Notes under the pieces: model-generated
Database searches by the model: none
What the model was told of the DNA's origin: nothing
The model's input: the letters and a program-made list of their open reading frames with translations, nothing else
In this document: one piece after another, positions 11,356-24,128 of the stretch
How positions within the stretch are numbered: position 1 is the first letter of the stretch
Layout of the letters: each line of letters starts with the position of its first letter
DNA from: Hygrocybe punicea
Taxonomy: Eukaryota > Basidiomycota > Agaricomycetes > Agaricales > Hygrophoraceae
DNA: 64,000 nt
Direction: 5' to 3'
Assembly: GCA_963556145.1 (NCBI GenBank)
Contig: OY744464.1
Span: 3,162,001-3,226,000, forward strand
Position numbers and translations under genes: made by a program

Positions 11356-12987
11356 AGATTTCTGTGTAGTTGTTGTGATGAAATGTGCCCAAGGATTTGA
11401 GATAGAAATTCGTAGAGTCTGTTATAGCAGACTCAAGCTTTACTTGAAGGTTCGAGAAATTTCGATGGGGTTATCTTACCCTAACCTTACACTTGGACTT
11501 GCACTCGGCCTCAATTCAGGCTCAAACACGAAAGCAAACTCCAATCGCGGAAATATTGCAGGTACATTCAAATTTCGAATTGACAGTCAACATAACGGCA
11601 GAGAACGAAAATGCTGTATGAGGTCCCAATGCCACAGTAATTTCCGCATGGAAATGACGAACTTGAACAGGGATTATCATCAACTTCCGCCGCTATGCCA
11701 AATTGTCTCCATGACGTGGGTTGGGTGACCCTGGAATTCACTCAAACCGACACACCTTGGAGTGACATAACATACCGTACACGCCCGGGGCCCACCGAAA
11801 ATAGTTCGTTATCCAACTAGCCGCCCGCAATGTAAGTCCAATCCCTCTTAGCAAGATCAAAAGATAGGTTCAAGTTTTTCTTGGCAGCTGCATGAATGCT
11901 GGTCGAACTTTTATGTTTCTTGCTCCTAGCCAAGGCGATTGTGCCTGGTCGTCGTTGGAAAGTAACTGTTGTGGGGATCCTTGATGCTTCGGAAGATGCC
12001 TTGAGGTGTCCAATCTCGTCCAGCTTGAGCAGGGCTGCATGTCCCCCTGACGTTTTTTGTCAGCACTCCTCAGCCAGCGGCTTATCATGTCAGCAGAAAC
12101 TACCTGAAGGCTGTTCTTGGCACTCATTGACCCTTGGTGTATGGCTTTGATGAAACGGACGCCCAGCACAGTCCCTAAGGCGCCACCCGACTCAGCATAC
12201 TATGTCCGGTCTTACTCGTGTCGAGTGATTTGATGTAATGATCCGTCATCGCTTCCTGCATTGTCAATCGATATGTTGCTTTATGCGATGACAAGTGTCG
12301 AGGTTGTTGAACAGTGGGCGCCGGATGGTCCGACAATCACACCAGCTGTCTCTGACTTGATCAAGGGTCACCGGTCGTGGTGCTTCTGGTTCTGCGGGAC
12401 GGAACAGGAACACCAATCCCGACAGATGTTAGCTAGGTACTCAATTATAATGTTATCATTTCTCGCTGCATACAATAATCCTCATTTCCAACATTGCAGG
12501 GTTGTCGATTTGTCTTGAAAGGCAATCTTGATTACCGATGGGTAAGCCCGATATGGTGGTAAGGTGGAAGTAACTTCAAATTGTGGTTGGCGGTGGTGAC
12601 AACGCAGACCTCAGTCACCATGTCAGCTTGTGAATAGATATTCAAACTTTAGAGGCGACGGTGAGGAGGTAATGGGGCGGGGTGTATTGGCTGGTCAGCG
12701 ACCCTAGCTGTCAATATTGTCCATTATGCACGGTTATTTAGCGGTGAATATATATTTTGAATATTAATTTCCCGTCAGCCTGCATTTTTATGCAGGGAAG
12801 GGATCGGATCGTCTCCTCATTCCCTCCATTCTTTGCCCCCCACACGCCAGCACATACTTCTCCTCACCGTTTCTTCAAAGCGAGCAGCGCATTTGGTCGC
12901 CAGCGCTAGCTGTTGATTCATCATTGATAAAATTCATTTTTTGCTCTTGGATTTGATTGTCTAATCTTGGTTGTCGTACCGTTAGCG
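11356..12987. other. 1.6-kb intergenic region between STI1 and the Zn2Cys6 gene
   Basis: This is the shared upstream region of two divergent genes. The frames present (for example 11324-11728 plus, 11870-12169 minus) look non-coding: no domain, no splice pattern and odd composition. At 12735-12765 there is an AT-rich stretch (TTATTTAGCGGTGAATATATATTTTGAATATTAATTT in context), followed by a pyrimidine-rich tract around 12815-12870 (TCTCCTCATTCCCTCCATT), typical of fungal promoters and 5' leaders. No repeat or mobile remnant was recognised. Confidence 0.4.
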
Positions 12988-15914
12988 ATGCAGCAAGACA
13001 ATAATACCGCATCTACTTCTCCTACCGGTCCGCGGCCCAAGGCTGGGAGGGCCACTAATTCCAACGCAGGAACGGTTCGTTCTAGAACATCTCCTCCCCT
13101 TGGTGAACAGAACGGCGACGGTCGGCCGCCCACCAAGCGGGCTCGCAAGGCAATCAATTGTGAGCCTTGCCGGAATAGCAAGCTCAAATGCGATAGGTCC
13201 GAGCCTCGACGCTGGGATAGCCATGCATGAGCAGATCTGACTGACGGTGTGATCCTCGGATATAGGAATCGACCTTGTTCGTCGTGTGTTTTGCGAGGTA
13301 CGGTCGCCAACGTTGTTAGCCGTCGCACATGCCCGTGCCCGTGCCCGTTCCCTTTTTAAATTTGCTGATGCGCCAATCTGTGAAGGCACATCTGCCCTTT
13401 GCTACCAAGATTCCCGAGCCCACGAAGGCAGTGACTCCTTATTCCGCGGAGATGACCACCATCAGTACGTCAGTTTTCCATCGAAAATCAGCTCCACATT
13501 TGTCATGGTCTTTTCCACTATTTCCCAAAAAATTAGTCACAATCGCATAGATCCTGCCCAAGAAATCGCCCGTCTTCGTCATTCCATCACCCTCCTCGAA
13601 GCCCACATCTTCCCCAACCAGCGTACCCATGCCCACTCTGCCGCGAGGCGTGCCGACCCTTCCAATATCGTCCCGAAGAAAGAGGTCGTCGAGGCCGATA
13701 GTTTGGACAAGGCAAATGCACCGGGGATGCTCGCAAGCCAGGGGCAGGGTGGGCTTTACGCCGGTCCGACAAGCGCTGCCACACATCTGATAATGGTGAG
13801 CATTCGTTTGCCCCTCATATATATATATAACCAACTCAGATGTGCAAGAACGAGGGCCGATCCTCCGAAGAGCCTTCTGACAGCAGACAGCAGAGTGTAG
13901 ATCGCGTCGAGGACTTCTTGACGCCGGAATACGACCGCGATCTCCTGGCTCGTCTGCCATCGTTAGACGTCATCGATGGACTAATCGACTACTATTTTTC
14001 ATACTGCAACTGGATATACCGTCATGTCAACGAGGTGGTCTTCATGCAAAATTGGATCAAGTTCAAGAATGGAAGCTCCTCCGACCGTATCGTTCTTGCT
14101 ACTGCCTGCAGTATTATGGGAGTCGCAGTGCACTACTTGCCTCCTCAAAGCGACCTGCTAGAGAACTTTGCCGAATCATACGAAGAGCTCGCCTTCAAAT
14201 TTGTTGACGTTTCGCGAACTGCTCTGAACCGGCGTCAAGCCGAATCGAGGACTTATTCACTCGAGCTGGTGGAATTGTTGCTGTCCAGGAGCCATTACTT
14301 GATTTTGTGTAAAACAGATAGCGAGGAGATATGGAGTGTCAAGAGCGAGTTGTTGTCTATTGGGATGGCAATGGGTCTCCATCGGGATCCGGGCAAGTTC
14401 AAAATGCATCGTGACATTGCTGAACGGCGGCGCTGGGCGTGGTGGCATATCATTCTATTGGAAAGGTGGGACATTAAGATTTGTCTCGTCTGGATATTAA
14501 CACCATTTCTTGAACCAGATGGCAAGCCTTCATGTTCGGGAGACCGTTATCAATTGCTGCGCATCACTATGACACTCAACTTCCGTCATATTGTGATCCG
14601 GCATTGGATAGTACAGGTCGTCTCTATCTCCCTAATATTGCACTCTTCCGACTCGCTGCCATTCTTGGCGACATCATGGACGATGCTGTCTCCGTTCGGC
14701 CCGTTCCATATGAATCAGTGCAGGCCAACGACCGTGCACTCACGCAATGGATGGACACCCTGCCGCCGGAACTCGATCTAGATGAGTATCGCGTGGCACG
14801 GAATCTTGCATCCTCAAATGCCGCAACCCGTCGCCTGGGCGTGCAAAGTGTCATAGTTCGAACATCCTACTATCATATTCGGTTCACGCTCCACCGTCCC
14901 TACGCAAGTGCAGCCGTCGCTCCCAACTCGGGATCCAGTTCGCCTAATAAGGCGCCATCGGTTGATTCGACCAAGACGGCCCAGAGTCTTGAGATTGCTG
15001 TTGGTGCGGCAGATAAGCTCATCACGATGGTCGGACAATCGCGTCCCGACTTCCTTGCCAATTCTTCTCAAGCGGTCCCGGGCCACATGAACTGGGGACC
15101 CTTCCACTGCTTCTCCGCCGCGATGTTCTTCTCCTTCCAGCTCATCGCGAACCCAGACCAGCCTGGAGCTGGCCTCTTTCGTGCAAACATTGGCAAAGCG
15201 ATCACGACGCTACAGCAATCACGAGGCACTCCTTTAGCGGATAAATGCTTCGATATTTTGCAGGCACTAGCACCTCTCTATTCTGTCGAGTTTCCACAAG
15301 ATGGAGTGGAATCTAGAGCAAAGAAACGAGCGGCTGTCTTCAGCACTGTCAGAAAGCTTGCTTTCCCATATCACGATTCACATTACTCGCGAAATCTCCC
15401 CGATTCACCCAGTTTAAGAGGTACGGTTAGCTCACCTGCTAATTCGAGTTCTGTCAGCCCACCAATGGGAATAATGGCTACGTTGCCAGTATCACAGCAC
15501 CAGGCTTTACACTATGAGCCACCAGGGCACCCTCATAATCTTCCTCCAATGTCGTCGATACGAACGCCTGCCCAACTGCCTCCCACTGCCCCGTATAGCC
15601 ATGCCCCTCCTCAGATAAATACCATGCCTTCATTGTCAGAGTCATCACATCACCAGTCACTATTGTCTCCCGATGCGATGACTTCCATTCAAAACGTGCA
15701 AGGATCGTCCCCGACTTATCAACCGTACCACATCGCACAGCAGCCCCATGTCTACAGCGACAACCCGAGATACACACCATATTCCCACCCGATGGACGAC
15801 CCAGCCATGTGGGGAGCGTCTGTCGGGTTCGGCCAAGGCGAATGGGCACAATTTTTGCAGGTCATGCAGCGACCTGATGTTACAGGTCCGTCAGGTCGGC
15901 ACGCAGGAGCATGA
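12988..15914 (+). CDS. Zn(II)2Cys6 fungal transcription factor
   Basis: Six exons (12988-13196, 13266-13297, 13386-13464, 13537-13795, 13840-14465, 14519-15914) join to 866 residues. The DNA-binding domain (about residues 56-85) reads CEPCRNSKLKCDR-NRPCSSC-LRGTSALC, the C-x2-C-x6-C...C-x2-C...C zinc cluster, preceded by a basic KRARKA. It is split by two introns, leaving a 32-base second exon. A short coiled-coil-like stretch follows (EIARLRHSITLLEAHI). The fungal-specific transcription factor homology domain is in the middle (DGLIDYYFSYCNWIYRHVNE, LSIGMAMGLHRDP, RRRWAWWHIILLER, FMFGRPLSI). The C-terminus is Ser/Pro/His-rich, likely an activation region. A nuclear regulator; target genes cannot be inferred. 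The 3' end converges on the nucleoporin gene 224 bases away. Confidence 0.93.
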
Positions 15915-16138
15915 TAAACATGTAATTTGATTTTTCTTTTTCTAAAAGGTGTATGTTGAGGAGGATATAAAGGTCATGAAAGACTTGTTGTTGTCATCTA
16001 TATCTATGCAGTTTTCTTTCTTATCATGCAATGCTTTGTCGAGTATAAACATGTATCGGATTTTTTTTTACCGTATGGACAATATGTAGAAGAGCGAAGT
16101 AGCAAAAGCTATATAGATTTTGAAGATCGTACTATATC

Positions 16139-19100
16139 TTAGTGAGGGAACTGGCTCAATTTTTGCATGCGTTTGATCCGATTGTTGATTTCGGTCTCCA
16201 GCTCTTGTCGCAGTACCTGGCCGCGGGGCGACAGACCATCCTGGGTTGTGGCGGCCACGAGGACTTCATCAATGAGCGTGTAGGGCAGCCAGGTCGAATT
16301 TGAATGCTTGGGTGGTTCCCTAGCAAGCTGGCTGCCAGCCTGTTATTGATATACACAGTCAATGGTCCCGGAAATCAGAGTGAAAATACCAACATTTCGA
16401 ATTAGAGACAAGGTATGCTCCAAGGCTGACTGGAGAGCCTCATATCGAAAACATATTCGGATCAGATACTCAGGGTGATGTTCCTGTATAGCAAACTGAA
16501 TCATATGCCGCTTAAATGGATATAGTTGCTTTACCTCCAGGGAATGCACAAGCCATCGCGGTGGAGGCGATGACCGTTCAAAAGCCATTATAGTCTCAAA
16601 CGTCGTTTTGGTATACCTGTAGTCTGTTTCCGCACTGTCGTGTCGCTCCAATGATTGCCGCAAGTATCGCCAGCCTTTTTCTGCGGTTGTACCCGGCCAG
16701 GACGATACTTTGTCTGTGAGCAGCCAATCAGATGAATCTTCTTGTCTTTGGCGAAAACTGAGTCAGCGCACTCCTTTGGTGATGCAATAACTCACATGAC
16801 AGCGTCTGGATTCCGAGACAACCTCAAACATTGGCCCGTCAAATGCGTAAAGAGCTCTGTCATGTCAACCTTGAGGCTGCGTGCTGTGGCCATGGCCATG
16901 TTGAAACGATTAGATTGCGCTAATTTCAAAACGAGGAACGACGGGGGTAATTCTAGAGACAACTGTTGTTTAAGTTGGATGCAGTACTCTGAGAGTTAGA
17001 AACTGACCTGAAATAGAGAACATCGTAGGAGCCTTTTGGAGCAATTCCAGTTGTGCAGAAAGCAATGCATGCTCGTATTGGATATCCGCCAAGTCCACAA
17101 TTTCAGCATCGTACGTCCCGTCAGCGTACTTGCTGTCGGGTATGTGTTTGGATAATTTACGTCGTTTACGAGGCTTTCCTTGAATGAGAACTTGCGGTCA
17201 CTTGAAACATCTGTAACCTACCTCACGCCCACTCTCAGAGACGATAGGCATGACAATCCAAGCACTTTTGGGGTCGATCAGCGACAGACAATTCATAGCA
17301 AGCAAATATGCTTCAAGTTGTTCCGCCGCCAGCGACACCAGAAATGATGGATCACCACTCAAATCATGTAATTTTCGTGCTCGTTGATACATTGTAAGAG
17401 CCGCTGTCAGAGGACAAGGAAATTGAGCATGCATACATCGATGCGGTGACGATACTCACCACTGCGATAATCCCCTCTAAATACATACCACGAATACAGA
17501 ATTCTTGAATACAACGGCCGAACGCGAGGATCCACGTTTCGTGCCTTGAATGACAGACAATCTTCAACTTCGTCGGCAATTCCGGCGAAGTTGAATGTCA
17601 TGAGCTTCTCAACGGCGTTATCTTCACACATGCGATAAACCAAATAGCTGACACATTCCCGCTTCCTGACCATGGTATGAGAAGCAGATATGGGTATAAA
17701 GGACTAGGACATACTGCTTTTCATAAGGGGTGGAAATTAATGAGGCGTATGCGTCATCGTACAAGCCCAGGTCAGTATTGCCTCTGATGACGCTTTGCCA
17801 TAGAGCTGTGCAATCTATATTTTGAGGTGCCACGGATAAGGCCAATTGAGAGAACAAGACTTCATGGCGAATTTGCGAGACAGACTTGAAAAGCGCGGAA
17901 GCATGAAGATAAAAAGAGAACTCCGAGTCGAATAGTTCGGCGCCAGGTAAAACTGCCGCTAAAGCTCCTTCATCTTCCGGGAAAAGTGCATTGTCAGGAC
18001 CTGCAATATTGCAGATCAGTTAATATGTTGCGAGTTTTCGACACACATCCACATACCAAAGCTACCTGAAAGCTTCTCAAAGAGAAGGGAGGCATCGTTA
18101 GCGCGGCCCATGCTCAACCACAAACGCCCAAGCAGATATGTAACACCAGGCGTCTTGGGCAGCCAGGATAACATGTCCCCGGTGACATGGTGATATCCAA
18201 GAAGCCTGAGTCTTTCGCAGAATGAGACCTCAAACTTTGTAACGTGGGCAGGTGAAGTGGACTGGAGCAGCCCAGTGCTGTCAAGAAAACGATGGGCTGC
18301 ACCCGGAGGTCCATGTGTGTCGCTAGACTGGGCAAGCAGTCGATGGACAAGGGAATAGGTGGGCGTGAAGTGACCTCGATCTCTCGACACATGCATGTTG
18401 CGCATTCGGGCAATGACATCGTCAGCAGTGGGTTTAGCCAAAGGAAGTTTTTCGCCACATGAGTCCCCGGCAAGTTGTTTCGAAATAAAATGTAGCATTG
18501 CAATGCCTCGGAACACCGCAAAAACTTCGGCCAGCAACGACTGGTCCCACACAAGATCTTCTGAAAGGAAGAACAGGACGGTGAAAATAGAAAGACAAAG
18601 TTCGTATCTGGCTTCCACAGAATTCGAAATGTATGCTGCTGTAATGGCCCTTCGCCATTCAGAGTGGGAAGGAGGTAGGAGAAGTTCCACTTCATCTTCC
18701 TCTCTTTTGACTTCCATGTCAAAGCCTCCAACGATATCGAGGGCCATTCGGATACACTGGTCGATATCTCCTATACTGTGCAATCGTCCAATAATCCAAT
18801 TCTCGAGACCCTCATCCAGCTCATCTCTGATATTGAATCGGCGAGATTCGTCTTGAAACATATCGACGAAGGAGAATGCTATTTCCTGATGCATGATCTC
18901 GACAATTCGGCTCTCCATGTTCAGCATCGAGCGAGGGCCTAATTTGGTTCGCAACATCCACGATAACTCCAAGATGCCATTTTGAGATTCCGATTTAATG
19001 GACGACGCTAGACGTCTGTGAACAGTGAGGGCCAAGTCTTCCCGCACCAGAGAAGAAACTCGCTCTCGTTCCACTACAATGATATCACCATCCTCCCCTG

Positions 19101-20739
19101 CGCCCAGCACAAGAGGCCACCGTGCAGTTCGTTCTATTTCACGACACCGAGCTGTGAAACCTTCCCAATCTCTCTTCAGTGCATTCCGATAGTTGTCGTG
19201 CTGAAGAGCTCCAGTACGCGGATCACGCAAGAGATGAACAGTAGCGCCAACCACTGCTGCAATATTTTCGCCTATACTGTTGTAAGCAGTCGTAAGTTGA
19301 TGGGGCGGAGGACCAGGCAGGGAGAGACAAGAATCTGTATATTGATCGATGGCAGTGCGTAACGTCAGGGTCGAGAATATGCCCGGCCTCATGACCGCCT
19401 CGAGAAACTTGTCTGTCATTGATCCTGGTGAAATGAGGAGTTCTTCTAAGCATGCAGGCGTCAGCTCTGATTCGTGCGCGTAGGAAACGATTTCCCAAAT
19501 GATATCTCTGGAATCTTGCTGATGTGACTCTCCAGGGTTTATGGTCGTTATTTCCGCTGTAGATCGACCTTGCCGTTCCCACAGCGTGTAGAGTCGACGC
19601 CCAGAAACCATAAAGTCCTGGAGATGACAATAAGCACTCGATTTGGAACACTCTATCGTTCGTAGCTCGTATAACTGATCTGAGATTGTATCAAAAAGCA
19701 GGAAAACGCCGCCAGAAGTTGAGGAAGAAGGCGTCGGGTTGAAGGCAAGAACATAAATATGTTCCTCGTTGGAATTGGTCGTGAATACTCGCAACAATGT
19801 TTGTTGCCCGGATTCCAGAAGTGCGCGAGGTTTAATATCGCTGGCAGGTGTTCCCGGTGAGGGCGTCGTAGCTCGCCCGGTGATCGTCGAGGACAGCACC
19901 TTGGCGGATACACATCCGATCTTAGCTTTCCAAAGCCGTAGAGTACGATCCCGCGAAAGGGTCCAAATATGCCCAACGTCCGTAGGCCATGGGTGACTAG
20001 CCATTGAAATGATTTCCGATCCGTCAGAGGTCGAACCGTACAAAGTTGGAAGAAACGAGGTGAGTGAATAAAGAAATGAATTGTGTTGGAATAAGGATTC
20101 TGTCCAGACATCTGAGATTTACGAAGAATGAGCCTGGGACAAGCAGCCACCATCAATTTCAACCAGCGTACCATCAGTGCTATCGTTTCCCAAAAGTTCT
20201 GTCTCCAAACGGAGAAGTGACCCGTTCGGCAACCCTATAGCCACGCAATGCGTTCCTTGCACCTGAACCAAACCACTGATAGAGCCCGTTATATTTTTTA
20301 TCATGTATTCCCGACACCAATTGCCTTTGACTTGGTCTTGCCATGGCTGGTGATGCCCGACACCAAAAGGCAGAACCAGGCGATATAAGGAACCAATGTC
20401 CGTTACTGCGAGAACGTGAAGTTCGTGTGTTCCCCAGAAGAAGATCGCTGGAGCAGACAATATGGCAGCAGGAAAGACGAAACGAATCGGAGAAAGGTCG
20501 GTGGAGAGCGAAATGAGCTCTAATACGAAACCGCCGTGCAGTACGCGTAAAACAATGGTCCCGGTGATTTGAGTATGTAGCAAGGTCGAAAAGGACGCAT
20601 GTTCTGCAAGGAGATCTGTTTCAGTGGGGGCTGGTGGCAAAGGTGTGTTCGGGCGTGAAGTGTGTACGATGAAGGAGGTTACTTGTGAAGCTGGAAACAG
20701 TGAAGAAAGCTGTGCGGCGACCAGAATACCGCCATCCAT
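16139..20739 (-). CDS. nucleoporin Nup120/Nup160 family
   Basis: The start MDGGILVAAQLSSLFPASQ opens a long beta-rich N-terminal region. A spliced junction (20171/20112 intron) leads to VWTESLFQHNSFLYSLTSF, then GSTSDGSEIISMASHPWP, DVGHIWTLSRDRTLRLWKA: the Nup160 propeller signature. The large middle exon (20111-18057) continues with helical repeats (TFMLRTKLG, FRGIAMLHFISKQLAG, LLGRLWLSMGRANDASLLFEKL). C-terminal exons carry YEKQ-KRECVSYLVYRMCED, RVRPLYSRILYSWYVFRGDYRS, EHHPEYLIRICFRYEALQSAL and the end RIKRMQKLSQFPH. This is a scaffold member of the Y-complex (Nup107-160) of the nuclear pore. At least ten small introns are needed in the 3' third; borders there are approximate, but identity is firm. 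Confidence 0.88.
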
Positions 20740-23312
20740 TTATTTTAGGCAAGAACGAGTGTTGGACGTTAACCCGAGCTTGAAGCTTGAGTACTTCGGT
20801 GACTGCAGCGGAAGGCGCGTTTGTCATTTCATTCACACGGTTTTCCTAAAAGGGATAACGCATTTGCGCTTCAATTCTGCAAGCCCCGCCCAAGCAGACA
20901 AGGATTTAAATGTTTAAGCTGGTCAAACGCCAACTTCACGGCGAAATTCGAGTTACCGAAGTTAATTTAATGGCGCAGTCCACCACCGAACTCTCAGTGG
21001 CTCAGTGTCCATGTCAGCAACCATTGGCGTGTTTGGTTCCTGATCATTTTGGGGGGTTCCTCTGGGTGACTCTAGGTCTTGGTGACGACAGACAGATCCC
21101 GGGAACCCAAGAAGAAAGTGGGAACCCTAGAAATACCATCGTTTCTCCGATGAAAGCCATCAGCTGATCAAATCAAGTAGTCTTGGTTCCAGATCACGGA
21201 GAGCTTGAGTCTGAAGTCAAACCTAACAATTTTGAAGGCCAGCATCTCGACCACATTATATTCACAGCAGTGGAACCATTGAGTAAGTGAAGGTTTCTAG
21301 TAAACATCAGTATTAGCGATGGACCAACTTCTATGAGGGCCTAGTTTGAAACAACGGAGGCGTTTAATAACAGAACGTGACAGCGCCGATACATCGTAGG
21401 CCGTAATTACTTGCAATCTCCGCAGAAGGGGGGAAATCCAGAACCTGTTCATAATACAGGGTGGCAATGAGGTTGAACAAGGTGCCAGTGCACCTTTGAC
21501 AGCGAGGAACGAGTTGACTAGGCACCGGGCGACCGAGAACAGGAAAAGATGGCATACACGGTCAAGAGGGACAGGCCAGATACGGCGGAAGAGACAAGGG
21601 GAAGTTAGTAACTGAGTTCAGGGCCCACGAGCTCGTGCTTGAATTCATCCCATCCACACAGACTAGCAGGAAGTAGCCCTCCTTATTCTTGACATGAGTA
21701 AGCAGTGTGTAAGATCGGGGGCACAGACGTTGGACATGAAATAGTGTCTGGGAAGGTGCGTTCAAAATGAGAGAACGGTCGTGAAGATACCGGTGCACCC
21801 ACTTGGGGGTATTCCCTGGGGTTGTGCTCTGCTTCCGGGGATTGAGAATCCTCGTTTCTAACATCTGGCAAACAAACGGAGAGTAAACAGATTCACGGCA
21901 ATAGTTTGAGAGGTGAACCAAGCCAGCGATGATGAAAACCCAAGAGATCAAAGACAACTGGCGACACCAAACGTGCTAGCTTTCGGTCGAAGGAGCAGGT
22001 CATCATTTGGTGTTCATGATCAGAGATGGGGGCAGTGTTCAAAGGGCCTAGAGCAAAATCAATATATCTCCACAACACGCCTATCCAGCACGAAGGGTTG
22101 ACCCCCGGCTTGGGCGAAGGCGATGTATACGGCGAGCAGATTCGCGGAGTGGCAGTCCTGAGTCATTCACACACACAATGGGCGTTGAGAAGCCTTCGAC
22201 GTTCCTGATCAGTGTGGCCAAGATTTCGCATGACAGTTGACTGTCAAGAGAAAATCAGAAAACGGGATTAAAAAAAGTGGGAAATTACGTCCATGTGGAC
22301 CCCAAACAAAATCCGGCATACAATGTACAGTCTTGGTCTTTAGAATTCCGATTTGAATTGTACGAGAGAGAGCGAGAGATGAAACCACGGAAGCGATTCT
22401 AGGCTTTGATGAAACCCAGTACTGCAGTCTCCGCAGAAATCACTCTGCATCTATACGGTAAACCAACGTTCGAAACCGAACAGTCCGTCAGTAGGCATGG
22501 ATTTGTATGGAAACAGCGGCTTACTCCACGCGCAGTCATCACTACCGTTCGCTCTCGTAAACATTCCCCCTGCCGTAGCAAGCGGCGACTACTACGTACA
22601 AGCATTGACGAATGTTCTCATTAAGAGGAGACGACTTCAATTCCACTCTCAAGGTACAAATGCCGTTCAAGAAGAGAAACCAACAACCGGAAGAGTGATT
22701 TTGTATAGAGAAATAGGGCTCGGCTCGAGAGGACATCGTGTTTGCCGATTATAAAATAAACGCCGAACCAGGTTGGACGAACCTACTGACTTGCTACTTT
22801 AGTCCACTTGGTCTCACCGTCAAACAATTGTGTGATTCTCGTAAACGGGTCTTCATTCAAACGAAACTCGGCCTATGACCAGAACTCCATTTGTCGAAAC
22901 GGCCGTTCTACGTGCTCATTGACCTGAGTTTTTCACAGCTATAGCGCTCGCCGATGTCTTGCACGCCATGGATATTGCAAATGAGCTGACCTCGTGTACC
23001 CTAACGATTGGATTGCTGCAGCCTTTTTCCTTTCAGGTGATCGAGAGAAAGCACCCCATCCTCGTTGTCCTGGTCTTTCGGAACATAAAACCACACAATT
23101 GCGATGGGCCAATTTCGTGTCCAAGGTGCTCCGGTAGTCAGTCTCAGGCTTGAAGCTCTGCGTCCTCTTACTTCAATCTTCTCCTCATATAATCCTCTTT
23201 TTAATCTATCTGCTCTTCGGTCAGTAGTATCCCTACATTTTTTTCCCGACATTTTTTTGTTCGTGGGGACTGACATGTATATGTTCGCCCACTGGTAGCC
23301 CCCGACTTTACG
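20740..23312. other. 2.6-kb region without a confident gene; broken protein-like reading on the minus strand
   Basis: No intact gene could be built. On the minus strand several protein-like pieces lie in different frames: about 22240-22090 (EILATLIRNVEGFSTPIVCV, and in another frame LLAVYIAFAQAGGQPFVLD), 22078-21893 (WRYIDFALGPLNTAPI), 21957-21562 (131-residue open frame) and 21555-21364 (VPRCQRCTGTLFNLIATLYY). The frame changes are not explained by good splice sites, so a decayed gene is possible, but no family is recognised. The rest is upstream DNA of the nucleoporin gene and of the gene at 23313. Confidence 0.3.
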
Positions 23313-23954
23313 ATGGACCAATTGATCGCATTTGAAGCTATTTTATTCCCGTCTGACGGCCGCCCACCCCACTTGGTCGCACTGATGACCAGTCCCATGA
23401 CGATACCAATGCACCAACACACGAATTATACTCACCAGCTCTCACGACTCCCACACCCAGAGCATTACATGTCTTTTGTCGCAGAAGGCCTCGGACCGCG
23501 AGCATGGAAATACCAAGTGCGATCGCACCATTCTTTATTTCGCTTTTATCCGCTGATATACCCTGCAGCTTGTGGAAGCGCTCGACGGTATGAACAAAAA
23601 GTTTGCCAATCCCTATATAGTGTTTTACCCCACGGTTTCACGCGACGGGATGCCCTTCCCCAGTTCGTCGACTTGTGCATTATTCAGACCACTTCTCAAC
23701 CATTTATGTCTCTAGTCAACAAATGCATCCGCGAAATACAAGGAAAGACCTTCCGAGAGGAGAGCGGATGGCGAGGTGACATCATTATCGCAAAATATCG
23801 TGACAATCCATTCTCGTCCATGATCGACGCTTCGATGGCAGACTTTCCTATATTGAAAAACTATCTGCTAACGCATGGCACACCTATGCACGTAGGTGGC
23901 CTCTTTCCCCCTCTTAACGTCACGCTAAACTATTTCCCTCGGTGTCAGTTCTGA
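23313..23954 (+). CDS. conserved agaricomycete protein of unknown function
   Basis: Four exons (23313-23516, 23569-23662, 23716-23891, 23949-23954) join in phase to 159 residues; the last exon carries only one codon and the stop. The sequence looks like a compact globular protein: MDQLIAFEAILFPSDGRPPH, HPEHYMSFVAEGLGPRAWKY, LVEALDGMNKKFANPYIVFY, INKCIREIQGKTFREESGW, RGDIIIAKYRDNPFSSMIDA, FPILKNYLLTHGTP. There is no signal peptide, membrane segment or named motif. The regular introns with good branch sites and the clean phase support a real gene. I do not recognise its function. It converges on the cytochrome b5-like gene (174 bases between stops). Confidence 0.7.
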   Translation: MDQLIAFEAILFPSDGRPPHLVALMTSPMTIPMHQHTNYTHQLSRLPHPEHYMSFVAEGLGPRAWKYQVRSHHSLFRFYPLIYPAACGSARRYEQKVCQSLYSVLPHGFTRRDALPQFVDLCIIQTTSQPFMSLVNKCIREIQGKTFREESGWRGDIIIAKYRDNPFSSMIDASMADFPILKNYLLTHGTPMHVGGLFPPLNVTLNYFPRCQF

Positions 23955-24128
23955 AGCCCTTTGATTCATTCCAAGGATCTGCCTTCTACCCTTAAAATTG
24001 CCATGTCCTTCACGCAGTTTTATCCATTCCTTTCATGACAACGTTGCTGGCTACCTTTGTATGATGTCATAATTCATGAACCTCATTGTATATATTTTGG
24101 ACACTTTGACGTACATAATTTATATACA

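Noticed and set aside
11324..12169. Frames of 134 and 99 residues upstream of the Zn2Cys6 gene
   Set aside because: No exon continuation, no family resemblance, and they lie in a divergent promoter region.
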